From positions 17,607,748-17,671,747 of the forward strand of contig NC_083651.1 of NCBI RefSeq assembly GCF_963576545.1: DNA of 64,000 nt, written 5' to 3'. Positions within the stretch are counted from its first letter, which is position 1. Every line of letters starts with the position of its first letter. Shown here one piece after another: positions 13,111 through 28,400 of this stretch. Both the position numbers and the translations under genes were made by a program. Below the pieces are notes generated by a model. That model was not told the origin of the DNA, searched no databases, and saw nothing but the letters and a program-made list of their open reading frames with translations. This stretch comes from Limanda limanda. Its lineage: Eukaryota > Chordata > Actinopteri > Pleuronectiformes > Pleuronectidae.

Positions 13111-15116
13111 TAAAAACACAACCTGCTTGCCACTTCTTATCGCTTTTGATTTTAAAAAAAAGGCAAGGAGGATAAATAGATGTATAGTGTTTCTGAATAT
13201 TTATTTGGGTCATTAAATGTCTGTTTATCTTTCCATAAAACCTACATTGTACATCTTCTAGTTTCACGTAGCCACAGGGCTCACTGTGTCACACTCCACC
13301 CCCCTGTGTTTCCCCCTCTGGGTCTACACTGATCTCGTACAGGGCCTGTCTGGAATCCAACTCACAGGAAACCATTAGAGTGATTAAGAGGTTTAATCGC
13401 TGCATAAAAATATTTTGTCATTTAGATGTGGTAAATATTGATAAATTGTGTTTTCATTGGGGTGGGTCCTGTATCTTTTTTGTCAAGCGTACATTTCCAA
13501 AACTTGTTTCCTGTGCTGGAAAGTCCACAGTCTCCACATCTGTGTGCATGACCGCAAACATCTGCAGGCAAATCTTTACTGAGTCAGAACACCTTTCAAG
13601 CTCTGACAATCAGCAGCAGAGATCAAAATGGCACTTAAACATTTACACCCAACATGAATTCCTTATCCTAGAATAAGCGCAAACTTGCCTGTTCATAATA
13701 CTGCTATATGCTTAAGAAGAATGTGTTAGTTGTGAATACTGGCTTAGATTTCCTTCGAACAAACCATGCTGAACCACTCACTGATAATCAGGTTAGTAAC
13801 TGGACTTCTACATAATGGTAATAAGTCACAGGGTCGTCTTGTTTCTATCCATTTTTGGCAGAGGGGGGAATAAAAGTCATTTCACCAAGCGCAGAGTCTT
13901 GAAATTGCGTTTAACACGATGTTCTCTCTTACGGCTCCATGGGGGAGAGAAAGAGAAAATGCAGCACGGCCAACGTCGTTTTCGTCACAGAGCTGAGACA
14001 TTTCCTGCTGTATGTGTTTATTAACTGGGGGTGTGAACTCTCCCCCGGCGGGTTTTCACAGTTACCTCTGAGGACAGAGGAGGAGAGACTCCGGACCCTC
14101 CCCCAACCTTCACTCCCCGGTCGTCCTCCGCAGCATCCTATCTTGTCAGTCCATTTTTTTTCTCATTCTTCAGAGCACGCCATGAGGGAATGTGCCTTTA
14201 ATGAGAGTTCCCCCTTCCCCAGTCCCCAGGGCCCTTTTCACCTTCACAAACCTGAGCCTCCTCTCTCTCTTCATCTCCCTTTCCTTCTCTGTCAGTCCCT
14301 TCATGGCTGTAAAATATACATTTTCTCTTTGGTGGAATAAAAAACACAAATCTCAAATATTACATCACTTAAGGTGGTTGTACAGATTTGTTTTGAGTGG
14401 AGGCGGAGCTAATTCACCTCTTTGCAAATATAAACTGCATCTGTCTGTTTCATTAAATAAATCCACAGTCTTTCATATTAAAAAGAATAATTTAATGAAA
14501 AACCCTGAAACTAAATGAGGATTTATTTTACAAGAGATCTTAACGTGAACGACAAGTCCAGGCAAGGATCAAGCCGAACCATCCCCCCTCCCATCAACTC
14601 ATCTTTACACTAAACAGATCAAAGCTGTAACCACTCTAAACAAAGGCTAGATAGCCCGCAGATGAGTGCCACATGTGAGTGGGGCCACGCTGACCACTTA
14701 AAGGATTCCTCTCCTCTTTGCCAAGTCTCCCAGAACACAAAGACTCAGGTTGAACCCCACAGCTGCTGACAACCACAGCCCAGGAGAGACTCACAATTAA
14801 ATCCAGTGTAAACACTCGGCCATTACGAGCCAGTAAAGTGTAAACACGCGGCACAGTTGTAGGGAGTTATACTTCAACACAAGGTGATCAAATACGGGGA
14901 TGAAGTGACAAAAACAAATCTCTGTAACCAGTGGGATCCAGAATGGTCCATCTAACGTTGTTACTTCATCCTCCTGTCTTCATCCTCCTGTCTTCCCTGT
15001 GACTTTTGTTTCTTTGAGAGGAACAGTTATCCAGAATAGTTTGACATGTTTCAGAGAGGAGTGAGATAAAAGCTGCTGAGGGAAACTGTCATTCCTGGAG
15101 GGATGTCAGATGCTCA

Positions 15117-15464
<348 letters not shown>

Positions 15465-18400
15465 TCACAAGGTGTTTACAGATGGAACAAACAGCTTTGG
15501 CATGAGCTCATGTTCTGACATCATGACTCTACACAGTCAATCTCAGTATGCACAGACCTTCAATAGCTCAAAACAAGCACTTACATGGGCATATGTGTTA
15601 CTTTTATTGTACCAATCACGGTGCAGCGTTTTCAGGGCGGAAGGAAGTGAAGCTTTTTAACAACTAAGTGATTTTCTTGGACAGAGTTGTTAAAACTCTG
15701 AGAATGATTTAGCAAAGCACTAATGTCTAATGTGAATGTAGTGCCGCACACTAATAAGCACTGTGTGCACAAGGCTGAATCAGTGTTTCCCGCAGAATTA
15801 GATTGCTGCCGGTGGAGGGGAATGTGCACTGCTAGCGCGCAAAACAAAGCATTTTGTATTATTATGAGAAGTGCAAGAAAAATGGTTTCATTATAAAACT
15901 GTGGAAGGACAAATTAAACTGTGATGGGCTGTCAACGTTTAATTATCCAGATTTTTATTTGGATCTAAACCAAATTACACATAAATAAATATTAGTCCCC
16001 TAAATGTTTCTGACATTTCATCAAGATCCATGAATTATTCTCTAAGGAATCAATAAAAAGCCTATTGTCAGAATGTTGAAAAAAACTCCATCTCCCGCAT
16101 GATCATGCCTCACCCCTTTGCAAAAGACATCATGTTTATCTGCATTGTAAGAGGCATTGTATCACATGTTTCCTTCCCACAGACCAAGTTTTTTCATGAT
16201 TCTTTCTGATACAATACGGTTTATAAAAGAAATGGGTTATAGCTTCAACAGGGAAAACAATGTATTACTGTAAACTGTCAGAATGAGCCAGAGGAAAATC
16301 CATGACCACAACAAGAAATGGAGAAGTGACTTTTGTAGTCCTCACTGCGATAAATGAGAAGTGTTTGAGATGTAGCAAAAATTATTTACAATATAAACCA
16401 TGTCTTATTATAAAGGATTTCATGTAATACAGAAACCATATTTTCAAAAAAAGCTTTATATTTAGACTGTGGGTAAATAAAGACAACCAAACTGACCTTG
16501 AAGCAGATTCTACTGGAACAATGTACCAAATCATTTTCTTTTACTATCATCCTGAGCTTGAAGGTCAGGAACTCAATGTAAAAACCCCAGAGACAAACCT
16601 TGGCCGTGCTTTATTTTGCTGCAGAAAGCATCTTGGCTCAGACAGGACGGGACTCATGAGTATATACTGAATTAAACACACATGGAAAACCAGGTAGAAA
16701 ACCTCCCATAATGTCAGCTTCTTCAAGAATATTGATGGCAGCACAGTTTCAAAAACATTGTGAAACTTGAAATTTTCTACGCTCATACAGTTGTTGTTTA
16801 CGTATTCATGCAACAACATAACACAAGCAGCCGGACAGGCTTGTTGATTAATCAGCGTACACCACTGGGCTAATGGTGGATTTCAGAATTCACTACTGTG
16901 GTTCCTTATTGACGTTTCCTGTAAATGATTCAAACAAGAAAACTAAAATATTGAAGAAGCTTCCATCGATCCCGGTACTCCAGGCTTGAGAGAAAGCCGG
17001 TTTAGTGGAATAACAATCCTTATAACTCCCATGACATATTCATCTCAGCACAGCAACATACAGTGTCAAATACAATGTTTGCAATAAGGCTGTTTATTTA
17101 AGACGTCAGTGAACCTTCTACTTGTGTGCTCTCACTGTAGCAGCTGGTTCATGGCCAAGTCTGTGAGTTTCGCATACACCTGAGGGCTCCGTCTGTCTGT
17201 CTGTTACCGGCATCACTCTTCAGTCTCCACTTTGCTGAGCTGTGCGTCGATGAGGAGCCAAACAGATGCCAAATATCAACTCAGTTCATGCTCCGTATCC
17301 CATAATAAATTTGTCCCACGTGAACTGAGCTGAGTGAAGTATGTTTACCGGAGTTAAAAATTTAGAGTGACGCATCCTGTCAGAAATATCTCTCACTGCA
17401 CACATGTTGCAGGTTGGCGTGCAGTCAAGATCTCCAATTTAACAAACAGGGCATACTTCGACTCCAGATACAAGAATGTGTGGATGAAAAATGCGAGAAT
17501 TTGTGGGCGAGGCTGGCGTTCATGAAGACAGACAAACATTACAGAATGTCATGCCAGAAAATGACGTCAAAGGTAAGTCCCTTGCTAGCAGGAGTGGGAA
17601 AAAGCAGAAAAGACCTGGATCCTGAAAAACACAGCAGCACATATTATGTATTTAAACCCAGGGTCATGGGCCAGTTAAACGTTTCTCATGCCACCGGGGC
17701 CCAAGAGAAGGACATCCAGTCAGCGGAGTAAACACGGCTGTGTCATTGACCACTGACTTTAAGATAACATCTAACTCACAAAGCACAGTGGCTGCCTGTT
17801 ACTTTTAAAGTAATTTAGGGGTTAAAAATCTGTTATCAGGTGCTACTGAGAGATGTTAGTCATGTTCATCTTATACAGTGTTCCATGACAGAGTTGCAGC
17901 GGAATGATGTGAATAAAGCCCAACATGGAAAACCTGCACTCCCCCTTAACTCCCCTAAGACATATTAATCATGAACCTTATTTAGAACATTTTTGGAATA
18001 AAAAAAAGTGGGAATTTTGGTACATCAGTTTGCTGCACTTTCCTGTGTATTCAGCAAGCATAAGTTCTTCTCACATTTGAGCGATGCAGCAGAAGATTGT
18101 CCAGGTCAGACACATTCACAAGGAACAGGAAAGTAAAGTTCATATCTGAAAGACAGTGACAGTCAGTGACAGTCACTGTTTGTTGTCCACACAAATTCAC
18201 TGAATGAGCTTCTCTGGCCTGAGGCATTATCACACAAATCTAAGGTAAGTCTAATAACTTTTTATCAATACCGAGCAGCTTGAGATGCCAAGAGGAAAAC
18301 GCAGCATCCATGTATTGGCCAGCTGCATAAAAGGTTTGCAAGGCTCCAGCTTGAGGCAGAAAACCTCACCTGTGGTTGGACCCACCACACTAATGGTAAA

Positions 18401-21400
18401 CCCCCAGCAGCTCTGAAACACAAGCCTTATGATAAGTTGAGATGTCATGCTGCCTAAAGCCATGAAAGTTGGGGTATGGTTCTTTATTGTATCCTATGTA
18501 AAGACTCCCCTCCCCTGTGTAACTACAGCAATCTCAAAACAGAAAAAACAGTTGAGCTGGTCAAAATGATGTACAACACAACCCATGTCCTGAAATAGAA
18601 GCCAGCACTTCTCTTTTAAAAAGTCATTGTTCATCAAATCAAACTCACATTGCATGAGACGTCCCCACATTTTCCTGTTGAGATACAGTCGTCCTCACAG
18701 AAATGGTTCCCCACAGTCTCCACACATGACTTAGCACAAGTCTCCAAAACGACTGTACCTGGCTACTGGTTCACTCGGCGGTATCCAAGCCCTCCATGGA
18801 AAAACTGGTTTTTCTTTATTGAGAACCAATCGTGCATGGAAAGATCGTTCTGGCCACGGAGTCGTCTAACAGCAAAGTACAGTAATCTATTCTGCGGCAC
18901 CAAAGTTGCCCACTCATCATAGCCACAAATTAAAATGTATGAATTATCAACCTCAAGATAGCATGTAGTACCAAACTAATAACACAGACCATACGTCAGC
19001 GGATCCGGCTAAATCATAACTGCAGATGTGGCAAGCCACAGTAACGACAATGAGCTTTGGGTTCCGTGTTCCGCACTGTGCTGCTCAGCAGATCAGCACT
19101 GACGCCTGTCTGCAGGAGGTTTGCAGAAATCACTAAAGAACCCGAACTGCGAGAGACAAGCTACTATTAGCATCCTGCTCCTCTCCTCGGGGGAATAAAT
19201 GTTGTTGGGATGCCGGTCAAATTAGAAACAGTGACCCATTTTCTCCCCGCCTCCGCCTCACCACGGGTGGTGGGGGGGCACACAAAAGGTGCCCTGTGTT
19301 TTAAAGGGTCCCTAGACAAAGAAGAATGCCAGAGCCAGGAAGCGAAAAGGTTGCAGTGACACCTTCAAATTCCCTCAGACACAGAGAAACCTGTAATTGA
19401 CCCAAAGGTCACGCAGCCAAGGTCAGGACCCACAGTGACCCTGACCTAAGTGGGAAACACTGCAGCCACACACTTCCTTAGAGGGGATGTCCAAAATGGG
19501 TCCTTCGGAAATTGAGTCTGTATGTGTGTGAGTGTGTGATAAATAGGCCGATACAGAATATTTGATGCAGGAAGTCTTTTAAATCGATGTTTCTTTTCTC
19601 ATGGTTTGAGAATGGGGTAGATATTAAGCATTGAATTGATCCGAAATGGTCGGTGATGTATTTTTGGACGCAAAGCAAGTCTTAACTTCCCAAGGCAACA
19701 TTACTGCAGGTCACTTTATGAGTTTTAGGAAAAAAGCAGCCACCAGCATCACCAGGCCCAGAAAACAGCCCATTCCAAACAGGCAGATTTAGAACAGGCA
19801 CTGCACTTGTTTTAACAATGCATCAAAAGCATCTGTACAACATGAAGATAATAAAGTCTCAACATTTGGGTTTGTAAGATGCATTACACTTGGTACCTAT
19901 CTGCATTGATTAACTGCTTTACCAATACCTGCAGCACCAGCTCTCCACTCTTGTGCCAACTGACACCTTTAACAATAAATTTACATTTTCATCACAGAAT
20001 ACATAGAACTCATGATTCTGTGGTGAGCAAGGTAACAGGGGAAACACTATAAACACCCACCCACTATAACACCTTTAATAGAGGCTAGTTCAGGCTATGT
20101 AGGGTGCACGGTGAGAGTGGATGCAGTCATAGCAGGTCGTGGCCGATACAGGTTTCAGCCATACTGCATGCAAAAGAGATTATGGCAAAGTTGTAATTTT
20201 GGTAGTTGGTTCTGAAAACATGAGGCGCCACATAAAAGTCGGTCGTCCAAGTGCTGGTGAATCGGCTGCAGCGTGTCACGGTGACTGCGCTGCCATCTGA
20301 CCGATACTATATAACGCAGAGGGACACAAGTACAGAAACTCACCCAGCTCTATTTTAGTTACTTTCCTAAACCTTGGATTCAGGCAAGGCCTGCAATTTC
20401 AGACCCTGCTGTGGTCAAGGAAATCAACCCTTTCTAATTATACATTGCTGCCCTGAGATGATGTAAAAATGATTACAGTCTCTTTCCTCCTCATCAAAGT
20501 GAAGGGCCAGAGCCCACGAGCATGTGCCCAGCCCATAAAAACAGTTCAATATTATTTCAAGACATTGATTTAGAAAAATAAACATTAAAGCACAAATCAA
20601 TTATTTAAGTAAGTCAAGCCTAAATGTGTTTCCAAACCAATGTTCCAATGCAGTAATGTCCTAAAGATAGAAACTAAACTCTGCATTAAACTAAAGGAAA
20701 TGGAAATAAATCTTGACTGTATTCTGATGAGAGTATCTTCATTGCCACAGTCATATTTGCATTGTGATTACGGTCAGAAATTAATAGGGGTCCTGCACAG
20801 CCTTTACCAAATGGACTTGGTAAAGAGTCCATCCCCGTCAAATAAAAGTCAGCCACAACAAATTCTAAAATATTTCCCATTTCACACATGGCCAAAGCAT
20901 CCTACATTTCCCCTGCTATCATGCTACCGACTGTACAGTGTACACACAGCTCAATGCTTTCAAATGTCTTTCATGGGTATAAATCTGGATTAAATCTTTC
21001 CCCTCCCAAGTAAATCTTTGCAATGGAATGTGATCTGTTGATCCTTCTGAGGGAATGTATGGGCCCACTGAAAGATACAGGCCCCCTCCATTGTCCAGCA
21101 GAGTCGTGAATTGATCAATTAAGCGATACAACCTTAATTCTTACAAAACCTTAAAAGACCACAAAAAAACTGCAGAGTACCAAGTAACATGGACACATAT
21201 GAAAGAACGTCACAGGAGATTGTCTTGGTCAGACGCCTTCACAGCAACAGAAATGTCTCTGCATTATTCAGGCGAGGGAGAGGAGCATGCAGGAGCAGGA
21301 CGTAACGTATAAATTCTGCTGCAGAGATCAAGTGCTAGTTAGGCATGTCAGGGGGTGAGAGGTATTGAAAGAGGCGGTGCTGTCAGATGAGATGAGTCTT

Positions 21401-21736
21401 CAATGGGTTCTTTAAGATAGAGAGGGACGCTGTTGTTTGTAGGGATCAAAAAGGAGAACAGCCCGAACTGTGATTGCATTGTGTGCAGGGATGACAGTGC
21501 AAGACGAGTGTCATGGAGGAGCGATTTTGTTATGAGGGAATCTTCTATTAAACTGCCAAACTAATGGAACTAAAGAATAACTGAATCAACAAAAAGGCAA
21601 AGGAACATTCAATTCAACCCATCTTGCCTAAAGAGTAATACAGCATGTTGGAAAAAGATGATTACACAAATAAAAAATCTATACAAAACAATACAATCCA
21701 TATCATTCGATCTTCTACGCTTACATACACTGTATA

Positions 21737-21768
21737 CACACACACAAGCACTCACACACACACACAGA
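21737..21768. repeat. Short (CA)n microsatellite
   Basis: Two CA runs separated by AAGCACT. Confidence 0.8.
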
Positions 21769-23268
21769 TACTCCATTAGCTTCTCACTAGTTAATTCTAT
21801 GGACAGCAGAGAATGCAGAAAGGCTATAATTAATGCAGATTCTTTCAGTCGACACACAATGCACGATGACCATAGGACAATCCACCAAAGGGGCAATTCT
21901 CCCGCTAGACTGAGTGCCAATGTGGATTCCCTGTGTACTTCCGAGACCAGGGTGACAGTCTCACAAAAGCTGTCATGGTTAACACCCAACGACCCACAGA
22001 GAGGAAAGAGAGAGCGCCAGACAAGAAGGACTACGGAGTGGGGGGAGGGTCTTCACTTTAAGTCATCTGAGATGATGAAGGACAAATTAGGGCTGATATG
22101 TTAATAAGATGTAAATATGTGTGGTTCAAAATTCACCCAAAAACCCAACACAGAAAAGACTTATTAAGGTAAAGCCAAGCTACTAATCAATGTTTTTTCC
22201 CACAAGACCATTGTCAAAAAACCTGATAACTGTAAAACACAAAATGAGGCATGAGATAAATGTTCAAGCAGATGATCTGTGATGGTTCTTCCAACACATT
22301 CAGTTTTCACTTGTATATCTTCTACCCGGCTTCATGTCTGGTGCAGGATCAAGCACACAGCGTATGAAAGATAACCAATGTGACATCTCTTCCTCGAAGC
22401 GTCAGATTTTCTTTTCTTTCCTCTTTTGTTTACTGTAAGTTAAGTATATTAACACACTGCCTCCCTGTGGGCATTCTTTTCTACCACAAAATGTCCATTT
22501 TGCCTGCAACAACGAAATTCCACAACTCATGAAGTTTACAGACTGACTCTTTAACTGGTTTCAAAGGATTACTCATCTATTCTGGTGGCCTCTAATGAGA
22601 GAAAACAACTCAAGACAGCCTCCTCAGTTTGAGCTTGTAGGAACCAGCGACAGTTCCCGCAGCTCTGAAAACCCTCAGCCTAAATTCATACGCACTTGAT
22701 GATTAAAACAAATTTGCTGCTTAGATGCTGTTGGCAAGGCAAGATGGCAAAAATGTTCTGACTCAAAACACTAAGACAGAGTGTATCTCATGGTTTGCAT
22801 CTGAAGCACAGCTCTGCAGTGGCCTGAGCTCTGGAATGCCTTCCCCACTGGCCCCATGAGGAAGAGAGACTCACAGGGAGCGGTGTGTGTCTGTCTGTGT
22901 GTGTGTGTGTCCTGGGGAAGAAAGAATAGAAAAGGGAGGAGGAGGAGGTGAAGGGCAGCACCTCACTATGACATTTTCCATTCTTCTTCATAAATCGTCA
23001 ATTTCATTTTTTATCATGCTTTTTTTTCAAGAATCCTTGCAGGGACTCAGAAGGGATACCAATTAAGGATATGACAGAAGACCATTTTCTGTGTGATAGC
23101 AGGTTATTATGAATACTGATGACCTGCTTGACCAGTCAATACAGAGGAGAGAGGGTATGCTTTAATGGTGAAAAGACACAATACTAGTTTATAATGGCCC
23201 ACATTCAGTCAGGCGAAGTGGAAACTCTTTGATGGAGAGGTCTTAAAAAGCTATTAGTGTGTTTACAC

Positions 23269-23455
23269 CATAGACTGTATATAAAGATGGAGAGTGCATC
23301 TCCCTTTCCTCCCACTATCAAGAAATTAAGCCAAAATATCACAGATATACAAATGCAGCCATCTTGTGCATTCGGAGAGTTAATGCAGTAGCGATTCGGG
23401 GATAGAGATGGCGTATCAAGGTCCCACTGATACACGCTCTACCAATCATGAGTTA
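23269..23455 (+). mobile_element. Partial copy of an inverted-repeat element (MITE-like)
   Basis: It begins with the terminus CATAGACTGTATATAAAGAT. Interior words (TTTCCTCCCACTATCAAGAA, GCAGCCATCTTG, CACGCTCTACCAATCATGAG) align in order with the fuller copy at 31,671-32,009. The right terminus is missing. Confidence 0.7.
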
Positions 23456-26003
23456 GTTTTAGTTGTGAGCATGTGAGTTAGAATTTATGATATATGTAAT
23501 AATTGTTTGTATGTGATTGGACCCTTGTAAAGAACAGCTAATGTAATGAAATTCAACATTATAGACGATCTGTCTTTAAAAGTGTTTTCTTTATGTTGTT
23601 CTTATGTTCTTTCTAATATAAACTGTCCGGACACAAGATGATGATTCAGTAACTTCCAGACCAAGACTTGATTTAAAATACAAAGCACCACAACATTGTC
23701 ACTTTGCACTAGTGAGCACTATCTCACTTCCATATTTGTCTTGTCTGTACGATGAAAGGCACAATACAGAAGTTGAACTTAAAGCCATAAAATGTCTCAC
23801 ATGGGTTATACAGTACATGGGGTTAATTACAGCAATGTCCTCTACCAGCCAAGGAAACAGCTGGTACAGTCAAAGCAAAGGACAGATGGATGATGGATGA
23901 CCAAGTACACTTGTCCTCACCATGATCAATCATCTTAACACTGCAAACACAGCTCTGAGGCCACTGTGATTCAAGGTAGAAGATTCACAATGCAGTCAGA
24001 TGAGAGATGGACATGAGCTTTCACCTGCCACACATTTTCTGAATTCCCAGTCGACCTTTCTCCAATTCCTAACTGTTCCACTTCCAGTTTTTGACTCATA
24101 TCTGTTAACAGTATGCACAAAGCAACCTCCTGCAGAAAAAATAAGTGGAATTTGTCTCATGGTACAACTGCAATATAGTCTTGGGTCGTGGGTTGCCATG
24201 GAGATCTGGTACAACAAGAGATTTGGACCACCATTAGCACAGATCATTAGGCAGAGCTCCTTCTGGGGGCCAGGTGAGGTCATGAGAAAACCACCAACTC
24301 CTGGACAACAGCCTCTTCAGTCATTTTAAATGGACGATATATTGCACAAAGGCTCTCCGTCCAATCCCTCCAAAGAGCCTAATCCCATAAGCAAACAAGG
24401 CCAGAGGCAAATCTTTGCCAAGCTTGCTGCTATCTTGAGCATAAATTACATATGGTTTTGATAGGAACATCTTCAACCATTAGCACAGCGATGATATGTC
24501 CGTTTGTTATTTTCAAGATTAACAATAAAGGAGAATTACCCCTGACACAAAAACTCCTTCTGCGACTTCTTAACCTCACTTTCTAAGGCTTTACTAAACT
24601 TTGCCAACTAAGTTTCAAATAAAAGAATGATCTTGAAAAACTAAATCTAAAATATGACATAAATATGAAGAGGGAGCACTCTCCGGACGACTGCTCCTCT
24701 TTACAATAAGCACCATTCCCTCTTCCTTTGAGGCCTGGCACAAAGGAGTCGAGGTCATTAGTTCGGCCTGTCTCAAACCCTCCTGAGCTAAGGATGGCGA
24801 GACATTCATCTACAGAAACAATTGCAAAAGGAAAAAAAGTCTCTGTGTTCAGAATTGCAGAACAGAGAAAGACAGAGTAAAGCTGGAGAGGGGACAGAGA
24901 AAGCTCCCCCCCCAAATCCCAAGACGGAACAGAGGTCTCCGCAGACACCCACACAGACTTTACTGAGAGTCAGACAGTGTGACAGCATGAGTCGCTGTCT
25001 GCATAGAAAGATGGCGATATGTGACAAAAATACCACCCTTAAAACCCATTGGAAAATACATAAAATAGAATAAACTATTTGTGATTAATTGTGTACTGAA
25101 GTTGATGGGATAGTCGCCCGAACAAAGGCGGGACACTAAGTGGTCATTTAGATCACAAAGGATGGTTGAGGTGTGAAAGCAAATTGGAAAATCGGACAGA
25201 AGGAATGTGTCTGCCCAGGGAAGGTCACGCTATAATTAGAAAAACCTGTGGCCGGCTGACCTCTCCAACCAATGAACTGCCACAACAGACGCTATCATCG
25301 CCTTCAAAGACCATCTAAAAACACCCCGCCATGTTCACTGATAAACACGTTTTCCTCTTCTTTGAAGAAGGGGGACAAAAACACTATTTGCCCATGGATT
25401 GGGGAGGGGAGATAACGCCGGGTGATGACTGATTGCGTTTGCTGTGGTGTAGATGACATCACCCGCTGCTTCCATGAGTCCTCGTGTATTTGTTTGGCCG
25501 CTTGCCGTTGCTGTGCACATCGCCTCCAAGGTCACACAAGCACTACGGATGCTGAGTGTGTGAGAGCCAAATTAGGGTAATGGAGAGTGATCACTGGCTG
25601 CAGTGGCAGACAGTGGGCCGCTGGGAACAGTTCTCCAAATTCCTCCCAGCCAGAAGCCGCTGGGCAGAAAGAGGAGCGCCAGATTTGACCATCCATTATT
25701 CCATTTAGCTATCCTCTGTGTGTTCTCTTTGGATATCATTAAAAATAAGCACGGGATGGAAATTATGCATCTCATCCCACCATAAAGAAAAAATTAACCA
25801 ATACATGAATGAGTCATATTAACAGTTTTAAAGACAGCGCAAAAGACATATCATCTCAGCCACTTTTACAATTATATTGAAAGTAGACAAAAATATATCA
25901 ACATATTTCTTCATTTGATATGAAGATACATATTTTTTGCCACTAGGAACAGTCATGGTAACATTTTTTTCCCTTGCTTACATAGCAACACGATCAAATG
26001 AAA

Positions 26004-26265
26004 TGGCTGTGGCTCAAGAGGTAGAACTGGTTGTCTCCTAACTATAGGGTTGTCAGTTTCTAGTCTAGTCTCCCCTCTTCTGTGGGCCAAAGTGTCCTTG
26101 GGCCAGACACTGAACCCCAAATTGCTGTAACTAAGTGATGTATGATAGATAAAGTGCTGCACAAAAATGCACTGTATGAATGTGTGAGTGAATGGGTGAA
26201 CAGCAAAACTGTACCGTGGTTTAACAAGACTAGAGAGGCGCTGTATAAATACAGACTATTTACAA
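26004..26265 (+). mobile_element. Second tRNA-derived SINE copy, plus orientation
   Basis: It has the same architecture as the SINE at 7.1-7.3 kb, in the opposite orientation. A tRNA-like head (GGCTGTGGCTCAAGAGGTAG) is followed by a degenerate B box, then AAAGTGTCCTTGGGCCAGAC and a tail with GGCGCTGTATAAATACAG. It is diverged, so probably old. Confidence 0.75.
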
Positions 26266-26487
26266 TATATTTATCAAAACCAAAAAAAATGCTAAAACTA
26301 GAGGGTTTCTCAGTACAGCCTACACCAAGGCCCAACAGTACCCTTGAATTCAAGTTGCACCAAGTTACACACACTCTTAGATCAGTTCCCTAAACATGCA
26401 TGCGAACTATCTATAAATATGTCAAGACACCGAATCACATAATCCATCCTCCAACTACTTTTGGTAATCTGATTTGGTTTAATACTT

Positions 26488-26545
26488 CAGACAAACAAAC
26501 AAACTGACAGGGATGAAATCATAACCTGCTTGGCGGAGGTAATGA
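26488..26545 (+). repeat. 3' end of a dispersed fish repeat
   Basis: ACAAACAAACAAAC is followed by ATAACCTGCTTGGCGGAGGT, which I recall as the conserved end of a common fish retroposon. Confidence 0.55.
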
Positions 26546-27004
26546 ACTCGGTGTCAGGATGAATAAAGAAGTGAAATGAAATGGTTATTCAGCCTGATCG
26601 TCATGCTCACCAACTCAAAGTGTGATGTCATTTTACATTAAAGTGCAGAACATAAGGTGAAGAACTATAAAATCTCAACCTGTTAAATACTAGGTGCAGA
26701 ACGTACATAAGATCAATATAAATCATTACAATAAGTAGAATTAACTACTTCTTGGGTTGTACGTCACTTTTATGCGATCATAAACTTCAAAGCCCTTCAA
26801 AGACGTTCTTCCTCTAACACTTAAGTCATGTGATGTGAAAGCTAAATGTAGCCCAGGCCAGTGTTTGTTGTAAAAGCCAACCCCAACAGAAAACAGTGAG
26901 ACTGGCAGACCGGGGTCACTGCTTTCCCCCATAGCCCATGTTTTACTTTTCAGAAGCAGAGACAGGGAGTGTCTAATGTGGATACACCTGAGGTTTGTGG
27001 GCGT

Positions 27005-27055
27005 GTGAGTGTGTGTTTGTGTACACAATTGTGTGTGTGCGAGAGTGTGTGAGTT
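27005..27055. repeat. Interrupted (GT)n stretch
   Basis: GT-rich run with a TACACAATT interruption. Confidence 0.75.
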
Positions 27056-27581
27056 ATGTGGTTTGAGCTACGCCCTGCTAATCGTTGCCTGCTGGCTGCA
27101 CAGCGCTTTGATAGCCGTGCAGGTCTGCGCTCTCAATGGTCTCCTTTGTAAATCAGGTGCATTCTTTTCTGCACCGTTTTAAATCCTACCACTAGTGTCT
27201 GGACATGAAAATCTAGATAAACATGACTACGAGCAAAAATAGCAAACACAGGCCGAAAACCCACAACACTATTGTCAGCTGTGTTTTTGTTTAATAACAG
27301 TGAGGAGAACAGAAGTGTACAGTCGAACAGATATAAACGTATGTGTTTTTTAAGTGAAACTGATTTAAAAAGTCTATTTATCACAGAATGTTTAGACTTA
27401 AGAGCTCAAATGGAGAACTTAAACAAACCCCAGCTTCATAGCCGTATGAGGCTGCTCAGTATGAAGTGGGTTCCATAAGGAAAACCATGAGCTGATGATA
27501 AAGGAGTCAGTGGTTCTGGTCTAAAAACTGCTTATTATGGTTAATCAAAGGATGTTAATCATGTCTCTTGAGGTTGCTTGC

Positions 27582-27632
27582 CTCTCTCTCTCTCTCCGTC
27601 TCACCCTCTGTGCGTCTCTCTCTCTCTATCTG
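27582..27632. repeat. Interrupted (TC)n microsatellite
   Basis: Two TC runs separated by a CCGTCTCACCCTCTGTGCG segment. Confidence 0.8.
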
Positions 27633-28318
27633 TGTGTGGCATAGCTTAAGAGTCGGCCTTTCTGTCCTGTGCAGGTCACGTACTGTATATAATCTGTGGT
27701 CTAGACATCCCGTGGTCGACTGCGTGCATCTTGTTTGCATCTGTCTTGGTTCAGTGCTTACAACTTCAGTGCCTACTTAATTTTGTAACACCAAATGAAT
27801 GAAAAGAATACGTTTTTCCAAAATTTCTGTAAAGGCCCTTCATTGACAAAGTGCTTCCCTTCTCACCATACCAATTGTCATAACAGATGTGCATCATGAA
27901 TTCCTAGTTCACCTGGCACAGAGATTATTCGAGGCATTAGAGCAGTTTTCCAAATAAAAAGAGAACTTAAACGCTTCCCCACAGGACGGAACAACTCTGT
28001 GAGGGAGTTTTCCAACCAGCCGCAGGACGAGGAGGAAGCATGTCTCAAAATGGCTGTGGTAGACATGGCTGCAGAGGAGGCTGCCACCCAGCTGTTCACT
28101 TAGAAGATCCAGGATATCACAGGCACTCCGACACACTCTGAACCTGCGGGCAAACTTGGTCCTGAGCGGTGTTTGTTAATGTCCGAGAGGAATGTCAGCC
28201 GCCGTATGTTTGTCAGTGAAAGAGCTCGCTGTGATCATGAACTTGGTGTTGAGCTTTCCCTTAGTGGTGTTAGAGGACTGCACCTGATCCAGCAAACAAC
28301 TCAGACTAGAAAGTCACA

Positions 28319-28400
28319 CATAGACTGTAAATAAAGATGGACAACTCTTTTGTTTACTCTGACTTTTAAGTTTGACCCATCTCGGAAACACTAACATGGA
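28319..28400 (+). mobile_element. Terminal fragment of the same inverted-repeat element
   Basis: It starts with CATAGACTGTAAATAAAGAT and GGACAAC, matching the left terminus of the 31.7 kb copy. Similarity fades after about 30 bases, so this is a short or truncated copy. Confidence 0.5.

Noticed and set aside
17414..17731. Plus-strand open frame of 105 codons with an internal GTAAGT
   Set aside because: No acceptor, no homology I recognise and no conserved composition. It is opposite to the host gene.
24583..24954. Minus-strand frame after a TTTCTGTAG acceptor-like site, considered as an extra exon of the unnamed gene
   Set aside because: The only phase-1 donor is a weak GTGCTT, and the translation has no resemblance to the Ser/Pro-rich flanking exons.
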